Shown here: positions 11,001 to 18,172 of the stretch, one piece after another | Position numbering within the stretch: position 1 is the first letter of the stretch | How the letters are laid out: every line of letters begins with the position of its first letter | Source of the DNA: Undaria pinnatifida | Taxonomy: Eukaryota; Sar; Phaeophyceae; Laminariales; Alariaceae | Reading direction: 5' to 3' | Assembly (NCBI GenBank): GCA_012845835.1 | Contig: JABAKD010000004.1 | Span: 3,380,433-3,444,432 of the forward strand | DNA: 64,000 nucleotides | Notes under the pieces: model-generated | What the model was told of the DNA's origin: nothing | Seen by the model: the letters and a program-made list of their open reading frames with translations, nothing else | The model's database searches: none | Translations under genes and position numbers: made by a program

Positions 11001-14000
11001 CCTGGTTCTCCGGCGGGACCTCCGGGGTTGCCTCCAGCGGCGCCCCCTCGGCCGGGCGGGGCTTTTTGCGGCCCACCTAGTCGACTAAAGCCACTTAGTT
11101 GGCGACCTGATAACTATTACTACAGTCGACCCCGCTTTAAGGAAACGTATGGTTTTGCTTCGAAAAATATTTCCTTAACGCGGGGAAGTTTCCTTAATTT
11201 TGGTTTCCTTAAAGCGGGGTCGACTGTACTGGTAACTAATTATGGCAAGTAACTCCAGGGGCAGGATTAGGAGGATGGTATGATACGGGGAAAATACCGG
11301 TAGGAAGACTGGTGACACATGCTACATACGATAGAGGTACACGTTTTTTTTTTTTCCTTTCAAGGTTCTTGACCTGAGAAGCTCTATACCTCATCAGAAA
11401 TCGATTTCAGCGTAAACTGAAAAACCAAACCGACGAACCAACCAACTCATGGGCGAGGTGGGTATACAAACGAACAAAAACCGTTCAAAATATGAACGGC
11501 ATTATCCCGACGATTTCGGGTCAAGGCGGGCCGTCATTCAGAAAACGAAAATGGCCAAAAACTGCTTCCCCTACGGAAGCACGCCTCGGTGGTACGACTC
11601 GAGCGATGACCCAGGTAGCACGTATGGGCGTCACCCACCTACGTCATTCATGAGGGCATACCCACCCCTTAGCACGCGCAATCGAAGTAAATCACACGCA
11701 GCTGGCCCCAAATCTGAGTTTCGACGAAAAAGCTTGATCTCACGGGTGAGGTGTCTTGTTTTTTTTTTGGTTAGAATGCTCGTACTCGAGATTTTTTTTT
11801 GCCTTCGGTTGTGGTAATACAGACGTTATCTTCCATGTGTTACGCTCTCGCTTTTGAAGCCGACTCGGGCGACGTCGATCCTGATATGCCGTGCGTTTTT
11901 TTTTTTCTCACAATCGTCTCTTTTTTTTGGAAATTTACCTTTTTTCTCCTCGGCAGGCCACTACAACCATTGCCTCTTCTGGAACACCCTCTGCAACCAC
12001 GCCAGCAGCGGCTCTCCTTCCGGAAAGGTATGCGCCAGTATTATGTGCCGCCAGAACTATGAAACAGCTAGTGTTGGTGTATCAGTATTGTGTACCAGTA
12101 TCTGGAGCCGGTACCATTCTCCAGTATTATATACCGCCACTGCATCTGCTGGAACACTCTCTGCAACCACTCCAACGTTGGCGCCCAACATGACGTACTG
12201 GAATGTACCAGTATTATTGAGCTCTACCCAATCTACTACCAGGTAGTAACTAAGTTGTTGTTCTGCCATCGTGTACGTTGTTTGCGGGATTGGTGGACAA
12301 AATTTCTCGAAGAAAATCGTTTTTGGACTTTTAAGTAGATATAGCGCGCCGTATGTTAGAGGAGCCTGATAAAAACTGGGTACCTCCGCTGACGATGGTC
12401 ATGATCACGATCATGATGGTCATGATGATGATGCTGATGGTAATATCACATTATTAGTATTAATAGCTCGTTTCCCTGGAGTCTACGTAGCCGGTGGCAT
12501 CACAACAGCTAAAGTACGAAGCGTCCCGATCGAGGAAAAACAAGTCCGAACCATTGGGCGCACCGCAGTTCCAACACGCTAAGGTAACACGAGGTGCGAT
12601 GTATGCGTGGATTTAACGTGTTCTACTTTTGGGGTGACTCGCCTTCATGGAGACCCTGTTCAAGTACTGCTGGTCGTTCTGGGGGGTTTTGGCCCCCGGC
12701 TGGGTGGACGCGCTTTACTTTTTATGTTTTGTTGCGCCCCTCATGGTCCTTTGCTGGACCCGCCCCACCTTGTTCTCCCCTCCCTCCCTCCCTCCCTCCC
12801 TCCCTCCCTCCCCCCCTTCCTACTTCCCTTCCTCTCTCTCTCCCTCCCTCCCCCTCCCCCTCCCTCTCTCCATCCTCGTTCTAATTGAATGCTATATGTG
12901 CAGCTGGCAGCAGCGATCGACGAATCGTTCGGGTCGATGGACGCGATGAAGGAGCAGTTTGGCGCTGCGGCCGCGGGCGTTTTCGGATCGGGGTGGGCTT
13001 GGCTTGGCTGCACGGCCGACGGAAAGCTCGCTATCACGGGCACCCCTAACCAGGGTGAGCAAAGCAAGGGGAGCGGGAGCGGGGGGGTATACTCAGTTTG
13101 TGCATGGCCGTAGTCGTATGGCCATAGACCCTTGTATCCTTACTTTGCCGGGACGGAGCACGTCGGGTTTTCACCAACCAGGCAGACATTGCGGGGGGGG
13201 CGTATTCATTTGTTGCCTGCCTTAGTCATTTGACCATTGACCACGCATCCCTTTCGAGATGGAGCACCGTTCCTACTCCTAATAGAGACACCTCCAACAT
13301 TTGGGCGCTCATTACGCTTCTTCCAAATATCACATAGAAACTGTTTGCTCACCCTATCCCAGTCCTGTTTCGCCGTCTGCGGTCACCATCTATCTCCTAG
13401 GATAGCGATCGTTTTCTCGCTACTCTCTAGTTTACCAAACACTTCCATGCCACATAGAATGCCGGATTTCGTGGATTTCATCGGAATGTCTTGACTTCGT
13501 ACAGGGGGCATATATACTCCATATCTCTTGATGGAGATCGAATTGGATTACCGTAAAGATATCGGTCGTTGCACCATGCCTCAAGCAATGTTCGCGCCGA
13601 ATACCAGTGACATCTTTCATTGGACTTTTGTTTATAGACTTTATTTAGTGTTGGCATTTGACGGCAAATGGGTGTTCCTCGAGTTGCTCGACGAAATCGT
13701 TCAGATTCCAATAATTCCAACGTCGGCAAATGCGCTGCCGGCTCAGCAATACTGCTGCCAAATTCGGACTTGTAATAGTTCCTAATGGTTGGGAAAAGGC
13801 CTGACAAGTTGAAATGCGATTCTCGGCCAGCCCAGCCTGTACAACACGCGCCCAAGCACGGTGACAAATTACCCGGTGCCTGCTCTTCCGATCACGGAAA
13901 TCCGTTGCTACCGGAATGAAAGCAGACACAAGAATGGAAGCATGAGTCAGAGTCAATCTCTCCAATGCTACGACTGTGTTCTTGTAAGGCTTCGTATGGT

Positions 14001-17000
14001 GTGTAGACCAGGCAACACACGAGTTCTCGAATGCAAAGGCACCAAAAAAAACTGAGTCGTATCTTCCCCTCCCCTTTTATTTTTGGTACAAGGGATTAAT
14101 CGGAGTTATCGCACTTATCGGAGTTATCGTACCAAGGCGCGATGAAAATCCAAGGAAGGAATTAGTTGAAAAAGCAATCGCACCCGGGTGCCATCTCACG
14201 CATTATTACAGTAATCCTACTACCTGGTAATAAGTACTGATCTCCGTAATAAACGCTTAATAAATTCAATCGTGGTTGTTGTTGCCGCTATTCATGGGTC
14301 CCAAAGGGATAAAAATATCCCCGGGGCTGGAGGCTGCAAAACACGGTTCATAACCCCACCACCCCCCTACCACCCCGTGCCCCCAATGGAAACCCTCAAG
14401 ACAATCGCCTTGCAAACCTCATATCCCCATCATCCCCCCTCCGCTCAATCCCCTCGCAAAGCAAATTTCCCCACCACCACCCTCTACGCCCCCCCCCCCC
14501 CCTCCCCCCGCTGGAAACCTGAAGACAACCCCCTGATGGACGGTGTGGCCGGCACGGCTATGTTCCCCATCCTCAGCCTGGACGTGTGTGGGGGGGATGT
14601 CTACTACATGAACCCCTTCAGTGCTACTGTACACACGCTTTCGGGGTCAAATACTTGGGCTATGAGCAGGGATGTTGTTGCAGTTCTAAAATGGTTTCAA
14701 CACCATAACCGGAACCCTCAAGACAACCCCCTCATGGAGGGTGCAAAACACGGCTCGCAACCCCCCTCCGCCCGCCCCACCTCACGCACACTGGGAACCC
14801 TTAATTAAGACGACCCCTTGATGGACGGCGCGGCTGGCACAGCTTTGCCCTTCGTCCTCCACCTGGACGTGTGGGAGCACGCCTACTGTCTTACGCACCG
14901 GACCCGGTAGCCCTTGAGACAATCCCCTGATACAAAACATGCGCCATAACCCCACTACGCCCCCCTCCATGCCCCTTTCCCCTCGCCGGTGGAGATCGTT
15001 AGTAGAACCCTCCCATAGACACAAAACACGCCTCATAACCCCACTACCCTCCCTCCACCCCCCCTTCATTACACTGGAAACCTTTAAGACAACCCCGTGA
15101 TGAAGGGCGCAAAACACGGCTCATAACCCCACTACCCCCGCCTCCCCCCCCTCTCGTTTGGAAACCCTTAAGACAACCCCCTAATGGACGGCGCGGCCTG
15201 CACGGCTATGTTCCCCATCCTCGGCCTGGACGTGTGGGAGCACGCCTACTACCTCAAGTACCAGAACCGCCGCCCCGAGTACATCAGCGCCTTCTGGAAC
15301 GTCGTCAACTGGGCGGTGGTGAGTATCGATGTCTATTTTTTCCGTTTTTCTCGTGCTGTTGATGTTTTTCGTTGCGTTTGCTTTGATGTTTTTGGTTTAC
15401 TTTTGACATATGCTACGGTGGAGGTAGCACTTAAATTGTATATAATTATTCATTCTCTACTTTGTTCGCTGCTACGTATTATGTTTAGTGCTTGGGTTCT
15501 ACGCTCACTTTTTATTCTGCCTAAATAGCATACTGCCTCCTTATATTTCACCTCCGAAGGGAGAACTCGTAATTGTTACACATACGTGAGCTGTGAGTTC
15601 GACACATTTAGGATCGATAGTCATCTGTGTAAGCTGCGTGATACACCGACCGCTCGTTTTTACAGATTTATCATCCTTTGAAAGAATATGTATGACTTTT
15701 TTTTTTTTTTTTTTTATAGATCCTCCTGGAAATCCGGGTAAAAAAAACTTGAGCTCCATACACTTTGGTTGGTGCACCAGTTTTTGTCCATCTGCAAAAC
15801 CCAGACTTGGTGTTAACCTCGCCCCTTCGGTTTAGTCAACGCCTTGGACTTGCCGGCCTTCTTCGGCCGAACCCTAAGAAGGTTCCCTATAAGGTTAGGC
15901 CAAGAAGGTGAGATAGCCACCCAGAAACCTACAGCTCTTTTTGCTCTGTCTTTGACCTGGGTAGTATATGTATGACTCGTACGGATGTTGCCGGGGTGAA
16001 CATCAACAACAAATGAAGATATCAACAAGAATAATGGTAGCTACGATCCGTGCTTTCATCCCAAGGTAAAGAGTTGCTCTGATTCGTCGGTGTTATTGTC
16101 CATAATGATTAATGTTCTGGACTAAGAGACACCTCGATACCTTTACCAGGTATTATACAATTTGGGTTTTGCCCGTGTCTTCATGCGATACTTGGGCCTT
16201 GGGATTGATGTTCATCGGTTTACACCTTACTATATTTTTGTCAAAAGTCGTGGTTGTGGTGAGGGTGTGAGCTCTTCAAGTTAGCGGCCTCAGAAAATAT
16301 TATGTACTTGTATACCTCTCGTGCCGTAGCATATGCACCTTTGCTGTTGCGTTTTTCTTTTCTTTTTTCGAGCTTCTTTTGTTGTCGTTTTTCCTCTTGA
16401 CCGTGCGGTTTTTCGTTTTTGTTTTCAAGGCACTGATGGTTTTGTGTTCTTGTCCCCTTTCTTTGATTCCAATGGTTTGTTCTGTTTTGCGACCACAGAC
16501 TGTCCCCCTTGGTTGATGTCATTTTTTTTTTGTTTGCGACCACAGACTGCTTTATTCGAAGTCTGTTTTTCGATCTGATAGATGATAGATGGTGGCGCTC
16601 AGAGGCGGGCCGCGGCAGGGGATAGCACTTTTTCGCGAAAACTTCATGACTTTTGTTAGCATTCCTCAACTAACTTACTGTCGTTCTCACATTAACTCGC
16701 ATAATCAAGTCCGTGGTCACAGGACAGGCTCCAGTCACTGTGGAGTGGAAGAATACCCCGGGGGGGGGGGGGGGGGAAGCAAGCCAATAGTGGTACACGT
16801 GTATATCACACCTGGAGCAAGTCGTGTGAATCCGCCAAAAATGTTTTTAAAAAATAAATGAAATTGGAAGTTATCGTACGTACGTGCCAGGCCCATACTG
16901 TACCCAACATCGGTGGGACACCAGTGGCGTTTCCCGGTATATTAATCCGTTACCTACCTTGACCATGGGATCGCTTATCTGGCCGCGTGTTTCCGATTTT

Positions 17001-17248
17001 TCTGGCAGCTGCTGGTCAAGGTACAGAGCTCCTGAAATGTATTATAAAATGAGGAGCCCCATGCGATTTAGGTACACTCTTGCCGTACTATTAGTAGCAT
17101 CAGTCCTGAGTTAATTGTGTTAGTAGCACTAATAATCCCCGGGAGTTCCTAACGTCGGCGTTTTTGTTTTTGATGTGACTCTTACCAGGTGTCGGAGAAC
17201 TACGAGATGTACGCCAGCGCCGGCCGGGGAGTGCCCGTTCAGGGCTAG
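1368..17248 (+). CDS. Plastid Mn-type (Fe/Mn family) superoxide dismutase, nine exons, 286 aa
   Basis: Converts superoxide to O2 and H2O2 in the plastid. Coding exons: 1368-1404, 3824-3942, 4875-5015, 5989-6036, 6466-6553, 11957-12027, 12904-13054, 15173-15318, 17189-17248. All are bounded by GT-AG and join in frame. Residues 1-17 form a signal peptide ending ASA, with Phe18 at +1, followed by a transit-like region. Residues 53-73 form a second Ala-rich hydrophobic stretch ending AAA/D, like a thylakoid-transfer signal. The family N-terminal domain starts at about Y77. Metal ligands are H101 (FHHDKHH), H149 (GHYNHCLFW), D238 and H242 (DVWEHAYY, the family signature). Y109 matches the gateway Tyr34 of E. 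coli MnSOD. Gly-Gly-His before the second ligand and Gln218 (TPNQD) are Mn-type rather than Fe-type features. Introns 1 (2.4 kb) and 5 (5.4 kb) are large. Introns 2, 3, 6 and 7 hold decayed copies of neighbouring exons. Confidence 0.93.
1405..2999 (+). other. SOD intron 1, first part: no gene seen
   Basis: Non-coding, with scattered copies of the 9-mer TACCWGGTA (2340, 2554). I see no additional exon or complete mobile element. A short direct duplication of CCAATGCGAGCCT lies near 1805-1830. Confidence 0.5.
3018..3090. repeat. Degenerate telomere-like C-rich repeat
   Basis: About 70 bases of CCCTAA/CCCCAA/CCCTATAAA units, a decayed interstitial relative of the TTAGGG-type telomere repeat. 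It lies in SOD intron 1. Confidence 0.6.
3090..3170 (-). pseudogene. tRNA-like sequence (decayed tRNA or tRNA-derived SINE head)
   Basis: Read on the minus strand it has a perfect A-box (TAGTTCAACTG) and, about 50 bases later, a degenerate B-box (GCTCGAATCG). The D-stem pairs (GTAG/CTAC). The anticodon stem and T-stem do not fold well, so a functional tRNA is unlikely. Confidence 0.35.
3640..3694 (-). repeat. Fragment of dispersed repeat R1
   Basis: A reverse-orientation copy of the segment containing CGTGGTCACAGGACAGGCTC that is also found at 10.3, 16.7, 17.9 and 35.6 kb. Only about 55 bases are kept here. Confidence 0.6.
3824..3942 (+). CDS. SOD exon 2 (plastid cleavage site and transit region)
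   Basis: Acceptor TTCTGCAG at 3823 and donor AAG/GTGTGT at 3943. Encodes the ASAFVGTP plastid-import cleavage motif and a Ser/Arg-rich transit region ending TRVDAIK. It enters in phase 1 and ends in phase 0. Confidence 0.85.
4070..4135 (+). repeat. Copy of the hairpin-element family (end fragment)
   Basis: Carries the family core CACGCAGCTTGC, then GAACTCACAACTGACGTG. The same order is seen in the large hairpin at 60129-60279 and in several other places. Confidence 0.45.
4190..4870 (+). repeat. Local tandem duplications in SOD intron 2
   Basis: The block GAGAAG-GATAACGTGATRCAGTAGTTGCT occurs at about 4190 and 4455. A second unit (CTCTNTNTGTNCACAAYGCACGC with neighbouring C-runs and TCAATTATCA) recurs at about 4500-4620, 4690-4780 and 4800-4860, up to the exon 3 acceptor. 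Confidence 0.6.
4268..4300 (+). pseudogene. Decayed duplicate of the 3' end of SOD exon 2
   Basis: Reads [10 protein letters not shown] followed by GTGCTAGCGAGC; the true exon reads [10 protein letters not shown] followed by GTGTGTGCG. The similarity runs on into the downstream intron (GAGCG, GCTTGCG), so exon end and intron start were copied together. Upstream there is no acceptor in the right place. Confidence 0.7.
4875..5015 (+). CDS. SOD exon 3 (lumen-type signal and mature N-terminus)
   Basis: Acceptor CCACACCAG at 4874 and donor AAG/GTATTT at 5016. Encodes the Ala-rich hydrophobic stretch ending PAAADG, then [19 protein letters not shown]. That last part is the conserved N-terminus of Fe/Mn SODs (Tyr replaces the usual His after LEP). 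Phase 0 at both ends; 47 codons. Confidence 0.9.
5016..5622 (+). pseudogene. Three tandem degenerate copies of SOD exon 3
   Basis: Copy B ends at 5183 ([17 protein letters not shown] then TATMK/GTATTT). Copy C ends at 5353 ([20 protein letters not shown], with the last two codons lost). Copy D ends at 5622 ([17 protein letters not shown] then DAATMK/GTATTT). Spacing is 168, 170 and 269 bp, and the T/G-rich intron between units is copied as well. B and D keep an open frame and a good donor. None has an AG acceptor where the true exon has one, so normal inclusion is unlikely. Confidence 0.85.
5989..6036 (+). CDS. SOD exon 4 (first metal ligand)
   Basis: A 16-codon exon, [16 protein letters not shown], carrying metal ligand H101 and Tyr109. 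Acceptor ACTTGAAG at 5988 has a weak pyrimidine tract; donor AAG/GTGAGA. It joins exon 3 (TMK) exactly where the family reads TMxFHHxKHH. Confidence 0.9.
6168..6210. repeat. Short telomere-like repeat in SOD intron 4
   Basis: CCCTAACCCCAACCCT and ACCAACCCTAACCC units, degenerate, of the same type as at 3018-3090. Confidence 0.5.
6466..6553 (+). CDS. SOD exon 5
   Basis: Encodes [19 protein letters not shown], then [10 protein letters not shown] plus one base. This is the helical hairpin and the RN(N/A)GG motif before the second ligand. Acceptor CCTTAG at 6465, donor GGTG/GTGAGA. Confidence 0.9.
6617..7370 (+). repeat. Dispersed repeat R2, copy 1 (about 750 bp)
   Basis: Matches 57953-58690 over its whole length. 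It begins with a GC hairpin (GGGCGGC-TGAC-GCCGCCC), then a shared unique-looking segment (for example GTTCTGATCGGCAG). Two CGGCACCGCA-rich minisatellites follow (about 6978-7085 and 7240-7325), separated by a stretch with GTGATTCAACAATGTA. No coding capacity is evident. Confidence 0.75.
7615..8642 (+). mobile_element. Non-autonomous TIR element (about 1.03 kb), copy 1
   Basis: The left end reads GAGTGTTTGCGAAAAT and, inward, TTTTTAGAAATTTAC. The right end is its inverted complement (GTAAATTTCTAAAAA, TTTCGCAAACACTC), giving terminal inverted repeats of about 35 bp. The interior is CAG/CTG-rich (12 or so CTG units at 8043-8078) and encodes no transposase. A clear target-site duplication is not seen. 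A diverged copy lies at about 22130-23160. Confidence 0.65.
8668..8742 (-). pseudogene. tRNA-like sequence
   Basis: On the minus strand it has a good B-box (GAGTTCGAGCC) in a near-complete T-arm, a D-arm-like region with TCAAGGCGACAG, and an anticodon-like stem CAGAC/GTTTG whose loop is only six bases. The acceptor stem does not pair. It is probably a decayed tRNA or SINE head. Confidence 0.35.
8886..8972. repeat. ATACCCGGGTA minisatellite
   Basis: Five or six irregular copies of ATACCCGGGTN separated by short A/C-rich spacers. The CCCGGG core is palindromic. Confidence 0.7.
9095..9185. repeat. About 45-bp direct duplication
   Basis: CAGATCGATCCTCGAGTTTG... and CAGATCGATCCTTGAGTTCG..., both followed by AACTTAA-ACACCCTCAA-type sequence: two near-identical neighbouring copies. 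Confidence 0.7.
9394..10239 (+). other. SOD intron 5, part with no recognised element
   Basis: AT- and GC-mixed DNA with open frames on both strands that lack any recognisable domain. It holds one TACCAGGTA at 9419. Confidence 0.4.
10240..10680 (+). repeat. Dispersed repeat R1, near-full copy
   Basis: Shares over 400 bp with 35560-35965. Shared landmarks in order: CACATTAACTCGCA, CCGTGGTCACAGGACAGG, CAAACCAAAGGTGGTACACG, TGACGCAATTCATGCCTCCA, CTCGCGCCTGGAAAAACCGA, CGCACGACAGACGCAAGTCA and a GAAAAGAAAAG tail. No protein is recognisable. The A-rich 3' end would suit a retrotransposed element, which is inference. Confidence 0.75.
11121..11228. mobile_element. 104-bp pogo/Tigger-like MITE with TA target site
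   Basis: Terminal inverted repeats of about 24 bp (CAGTCGACCCCGCTTTAAGG and its exact complement at the right end) are flanked by TA on both sides (11121-11122 and 11227-11228). An internal TTCCTTAACGCGGGG repeats the end sequence. CAGT ends with a TA duplication fit the Tc1/mariner-pogo superfamily. There is no coding capacity. Confidence 0.8.
11325..11735. mobile_element. Degenerate member of the GATAGAGGT MITE family
   Basis: Starts TACGATAGAGGTACACG. It contains CGACGATTTCGGGTCAAG and GTCATTCAGAAAACG in reverse orientation relative to the copies at 39.3 and 40.6 kb. The right end is not clear. Confidence 0.45.
11957..12027 (+). CDS. SOD exon 6 (second metal ligand)
   Basis: Encodes [19 protein letters not shown] then SPSGK. 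H149 in NYNH-type context is the second metal ligand. Acceptor CTCGGCAG at 11956, donor AAG/GTATGC. It enters in phase 1, restoring GGC from exon 5. Confidence 0.93.
12135..12182 (+). pseudogene. Degenerate duplicate of SOD exon 6
   Basis: Reads [13 protein letters not shown] against [13 protein letters not shown] in the true exon. The HYNH ligand codons are deleted and there is no donor. The upstream bases (CCAGTATTATATACCGCC) repeat those after the true exon (CCAGTATTATGTGCCGCC), so the copy is a local tandem one. Confidence 0.75.
12776..12872 (+). repeat. CCCT-rich tract before SOD exon 7
   Basis: About 95 bases of CCTCCCTCCCTC and CTCTCTCCCT units. It lies about 30 bases upstream of the exon 7 acceptor and may act as its pyrimidine tract. 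Confidence 0.8.
12904..13054 (+). CDS. SOD exon 7
   Basis: Encodes [19 protein letters not shown] then [17 protein letters not shown] and ends LAITGTPNQ plus one base. FGSGWAWL is a family hallmark, and Gln218 corresponds to the Mn-type second-sphere Gln. Acceptor ATGTGCAG at 12903, donor CAGG/GTGAGC. Confidence 0.95.
13085..13500 (-). pseudogene. Non-LTR retrotransposon 3' remnant, copy 1
   Basis: On the minus strand it reads [16 protein letters not shown], a stop, PQTAKQ..., [19 protein letters not shown] and [12 protein letters not shown] before a stop. It then runs into a C-rich 3' end. About 280 bp match 43410-43700 closely. Assignment to a LINE reverse-transcriptase C-terminus is inference from copy 2. 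Upstream minus-strand frames to about 13965 may be more of the same element. Confidence 0.5.
14340..15172 (+). pseudogene. Tandem array of degenerate copies of SOD exon 8
   Basis: Copies begin TGGAAACCCT-AAG/ACAACCCC like the true exon. Two are long. One at 14525 reads [16 protein letters not shown] then [13 protein letters not shown], with the ligand region damaged. One at 14810 reads [16 protein letters not shown] then [11 protein letters not shown], with both ligands kept and a stop 11 codons after the ligand His. Short copies start at about 14388, 14700, 14907, 15000 and 15078. They are separated by CATAACCCCACTACCCCC-type spacer, which also precedes the true exon at 15173. Confidence 0.85.
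15173..15318 (+). CDS. SOD exon 8 (DVWEHAYY signature, last two metal ligands)
   Basis: Encodes [19 protein letters not shown] then [18 protein letters not shown] and [12 protein letters not shown]. It matches the family without a gap. Ligands are D238 and H242. Acceptor CCCTTAAG at 15172, donor GTG/GTGAGT. It is the only complete copy among the tandem set. Confidence 0.95.
15585..15660 (-). repeat. Copy of the hairpin-element family (end fragment)
   Basis: GAGCTGTGAGTTCGACACATTTAGGATCG followed by GTAAGCTGCGTGATACACCG (two pieces, each shared with 23191-23260) fits the family order in reverse orientation. Confidence 0.5.
16676..16900 (+). repeat. Dispersed repeat R1, partial copy with a G17 run
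   Basis: Shares CACATTAACTCGCATAATCA through the GGTCACAGGACAGG block and later CGTGCCAGGCCCATACTG with the copies at 10.3 and 35.6 kb. A run of about 17 G (16759-16776) replaces the internal CCAGGG segment. Confidence 0.65.
17189..17248 (+). CDS. SOD exon 9 (C-terminus)
   Basis: Encodes [19 protein letters not shown] and a TAG stop. Acceptor CTCTTACCAG at 17188. The N-terminal part continues the family's last helix (VNWxxxxxxY); the tail is lineage-specific. Confidence 0.85.
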   Translation: MSENYEMYASAGRGVPVQG

Positions 17249-17924
17249 GCTTAGCTCGCTTTACCGTACGCCCTTGGTTGCTCGCGGCTTTGTTATAGCT
17301 TGTTTTAGGGGACGTTGCTACGCCCTCTGACGCGCGGCCGCCGCCGCTGTTGCTGCTATTGATGATGGTGCTGGTGGCTGGTGCTGGTGGTGATGCATAC
17401 CAGGTGGCAGTTATCCCCAGCTGCAGGGTCAGCTGCTGCTGCCGGTGATCATAGTGATGATGACAATAATGCTGCACAGCCTTAGGGTCAATTGTTGCTG
17501 ATGAAGAGGGTGGTGGTGATGATGGTAATGCATAGCTGACGGCCAACTGGCGTGATGATGGTGACAAATCGCAGCAGTTGTGCCTCAACTGCAGGGTCGC
17601 CGTTTCCCGGATTGGTCCAGTGTTCGGCCTATGGTGCTATCAATAGTTGAAAAAAATGTCAGGACGCTAATCAGCTTAGTACGCTCTTTTAGTCAGCCTT
17701 AGGATACTATCCAGGTTAGGATGTTTGTCCTTTTATATCTGTCTGTAGGACGCCGCGATGTCAACTAATGACAGGACGTCATTTTGCCTGGGATGCATGT
17801 CTGTCTACGGTAGGATGCCTAGTCAGCCTATGACAGGACGCGAGCATAACCAACCTACCAGGTATATCAAGACATTACCGAGTCGAATCGGAACAAGCAG
17901 TACGACGTTTTATATTGTTTCATT
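17249..17924. other. SOD 3' flank with irregular minisatellite
   Basis: No gene seen. Between 17655 and 17845 the motif AGGAYGC or GACAGGACG recurs about seven times in irregular spacing. TGATGGTG-rich stretches lie at 17355-17535. Confidence 0.4.
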
Positions 17925-17985
17925 TCCTGGGGTATTCTTCCATTACTCCAGAGTGTCTGGAACCTGTCCTGTGACCACGAACTTG
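17925..17985 (-). repeat. Fragment of dispersed repeat R1
   Basis: CCAGAGTGTCTGGAACCTGTCCTGTGACCACG is the reverse complement of the R1 core, with about three mismatches. Confidence 0.6.
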
Positions 17986-18074
17986 AGTACAGTTCGTACG
18001 AGTAGGCAACAGCAGCTGAGAATCGCGTATTGAAATTCAAGAATTCTTGGGTAGGCAAGGTGTGTGTCTTGCAC

Positions 18075-18172
18075 TATTTTCAGTACAAAATACGCCATGT
18101 TCTTATTTTCGTCGAAAAATCGAGCCTGAAATTCTTAACTGCCGAATTCTTCAGTGCTGTTGCATACTTGTA
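18075..18172 (+). repeat. Dispersed repeat R3, copy 1 (about 95 bp)
   Basis: Matches 55126-55223: TTTTCAGTACAAAATACG, CATGTTCTT-TTTTCGTC and TTCTTNANTGCTG are shared in the same order at about 85% identity by eye. Confidence 0.7.

Noticed and set aside
11957-15318. Iron-type identity for the SOD
   Set aside because: The Fe-type AAQxWNH motif is absent; GGH before the second ligand and the C-terminal-domain Gln are Mn-type. Cambialistic use of metal cannot be excluded.
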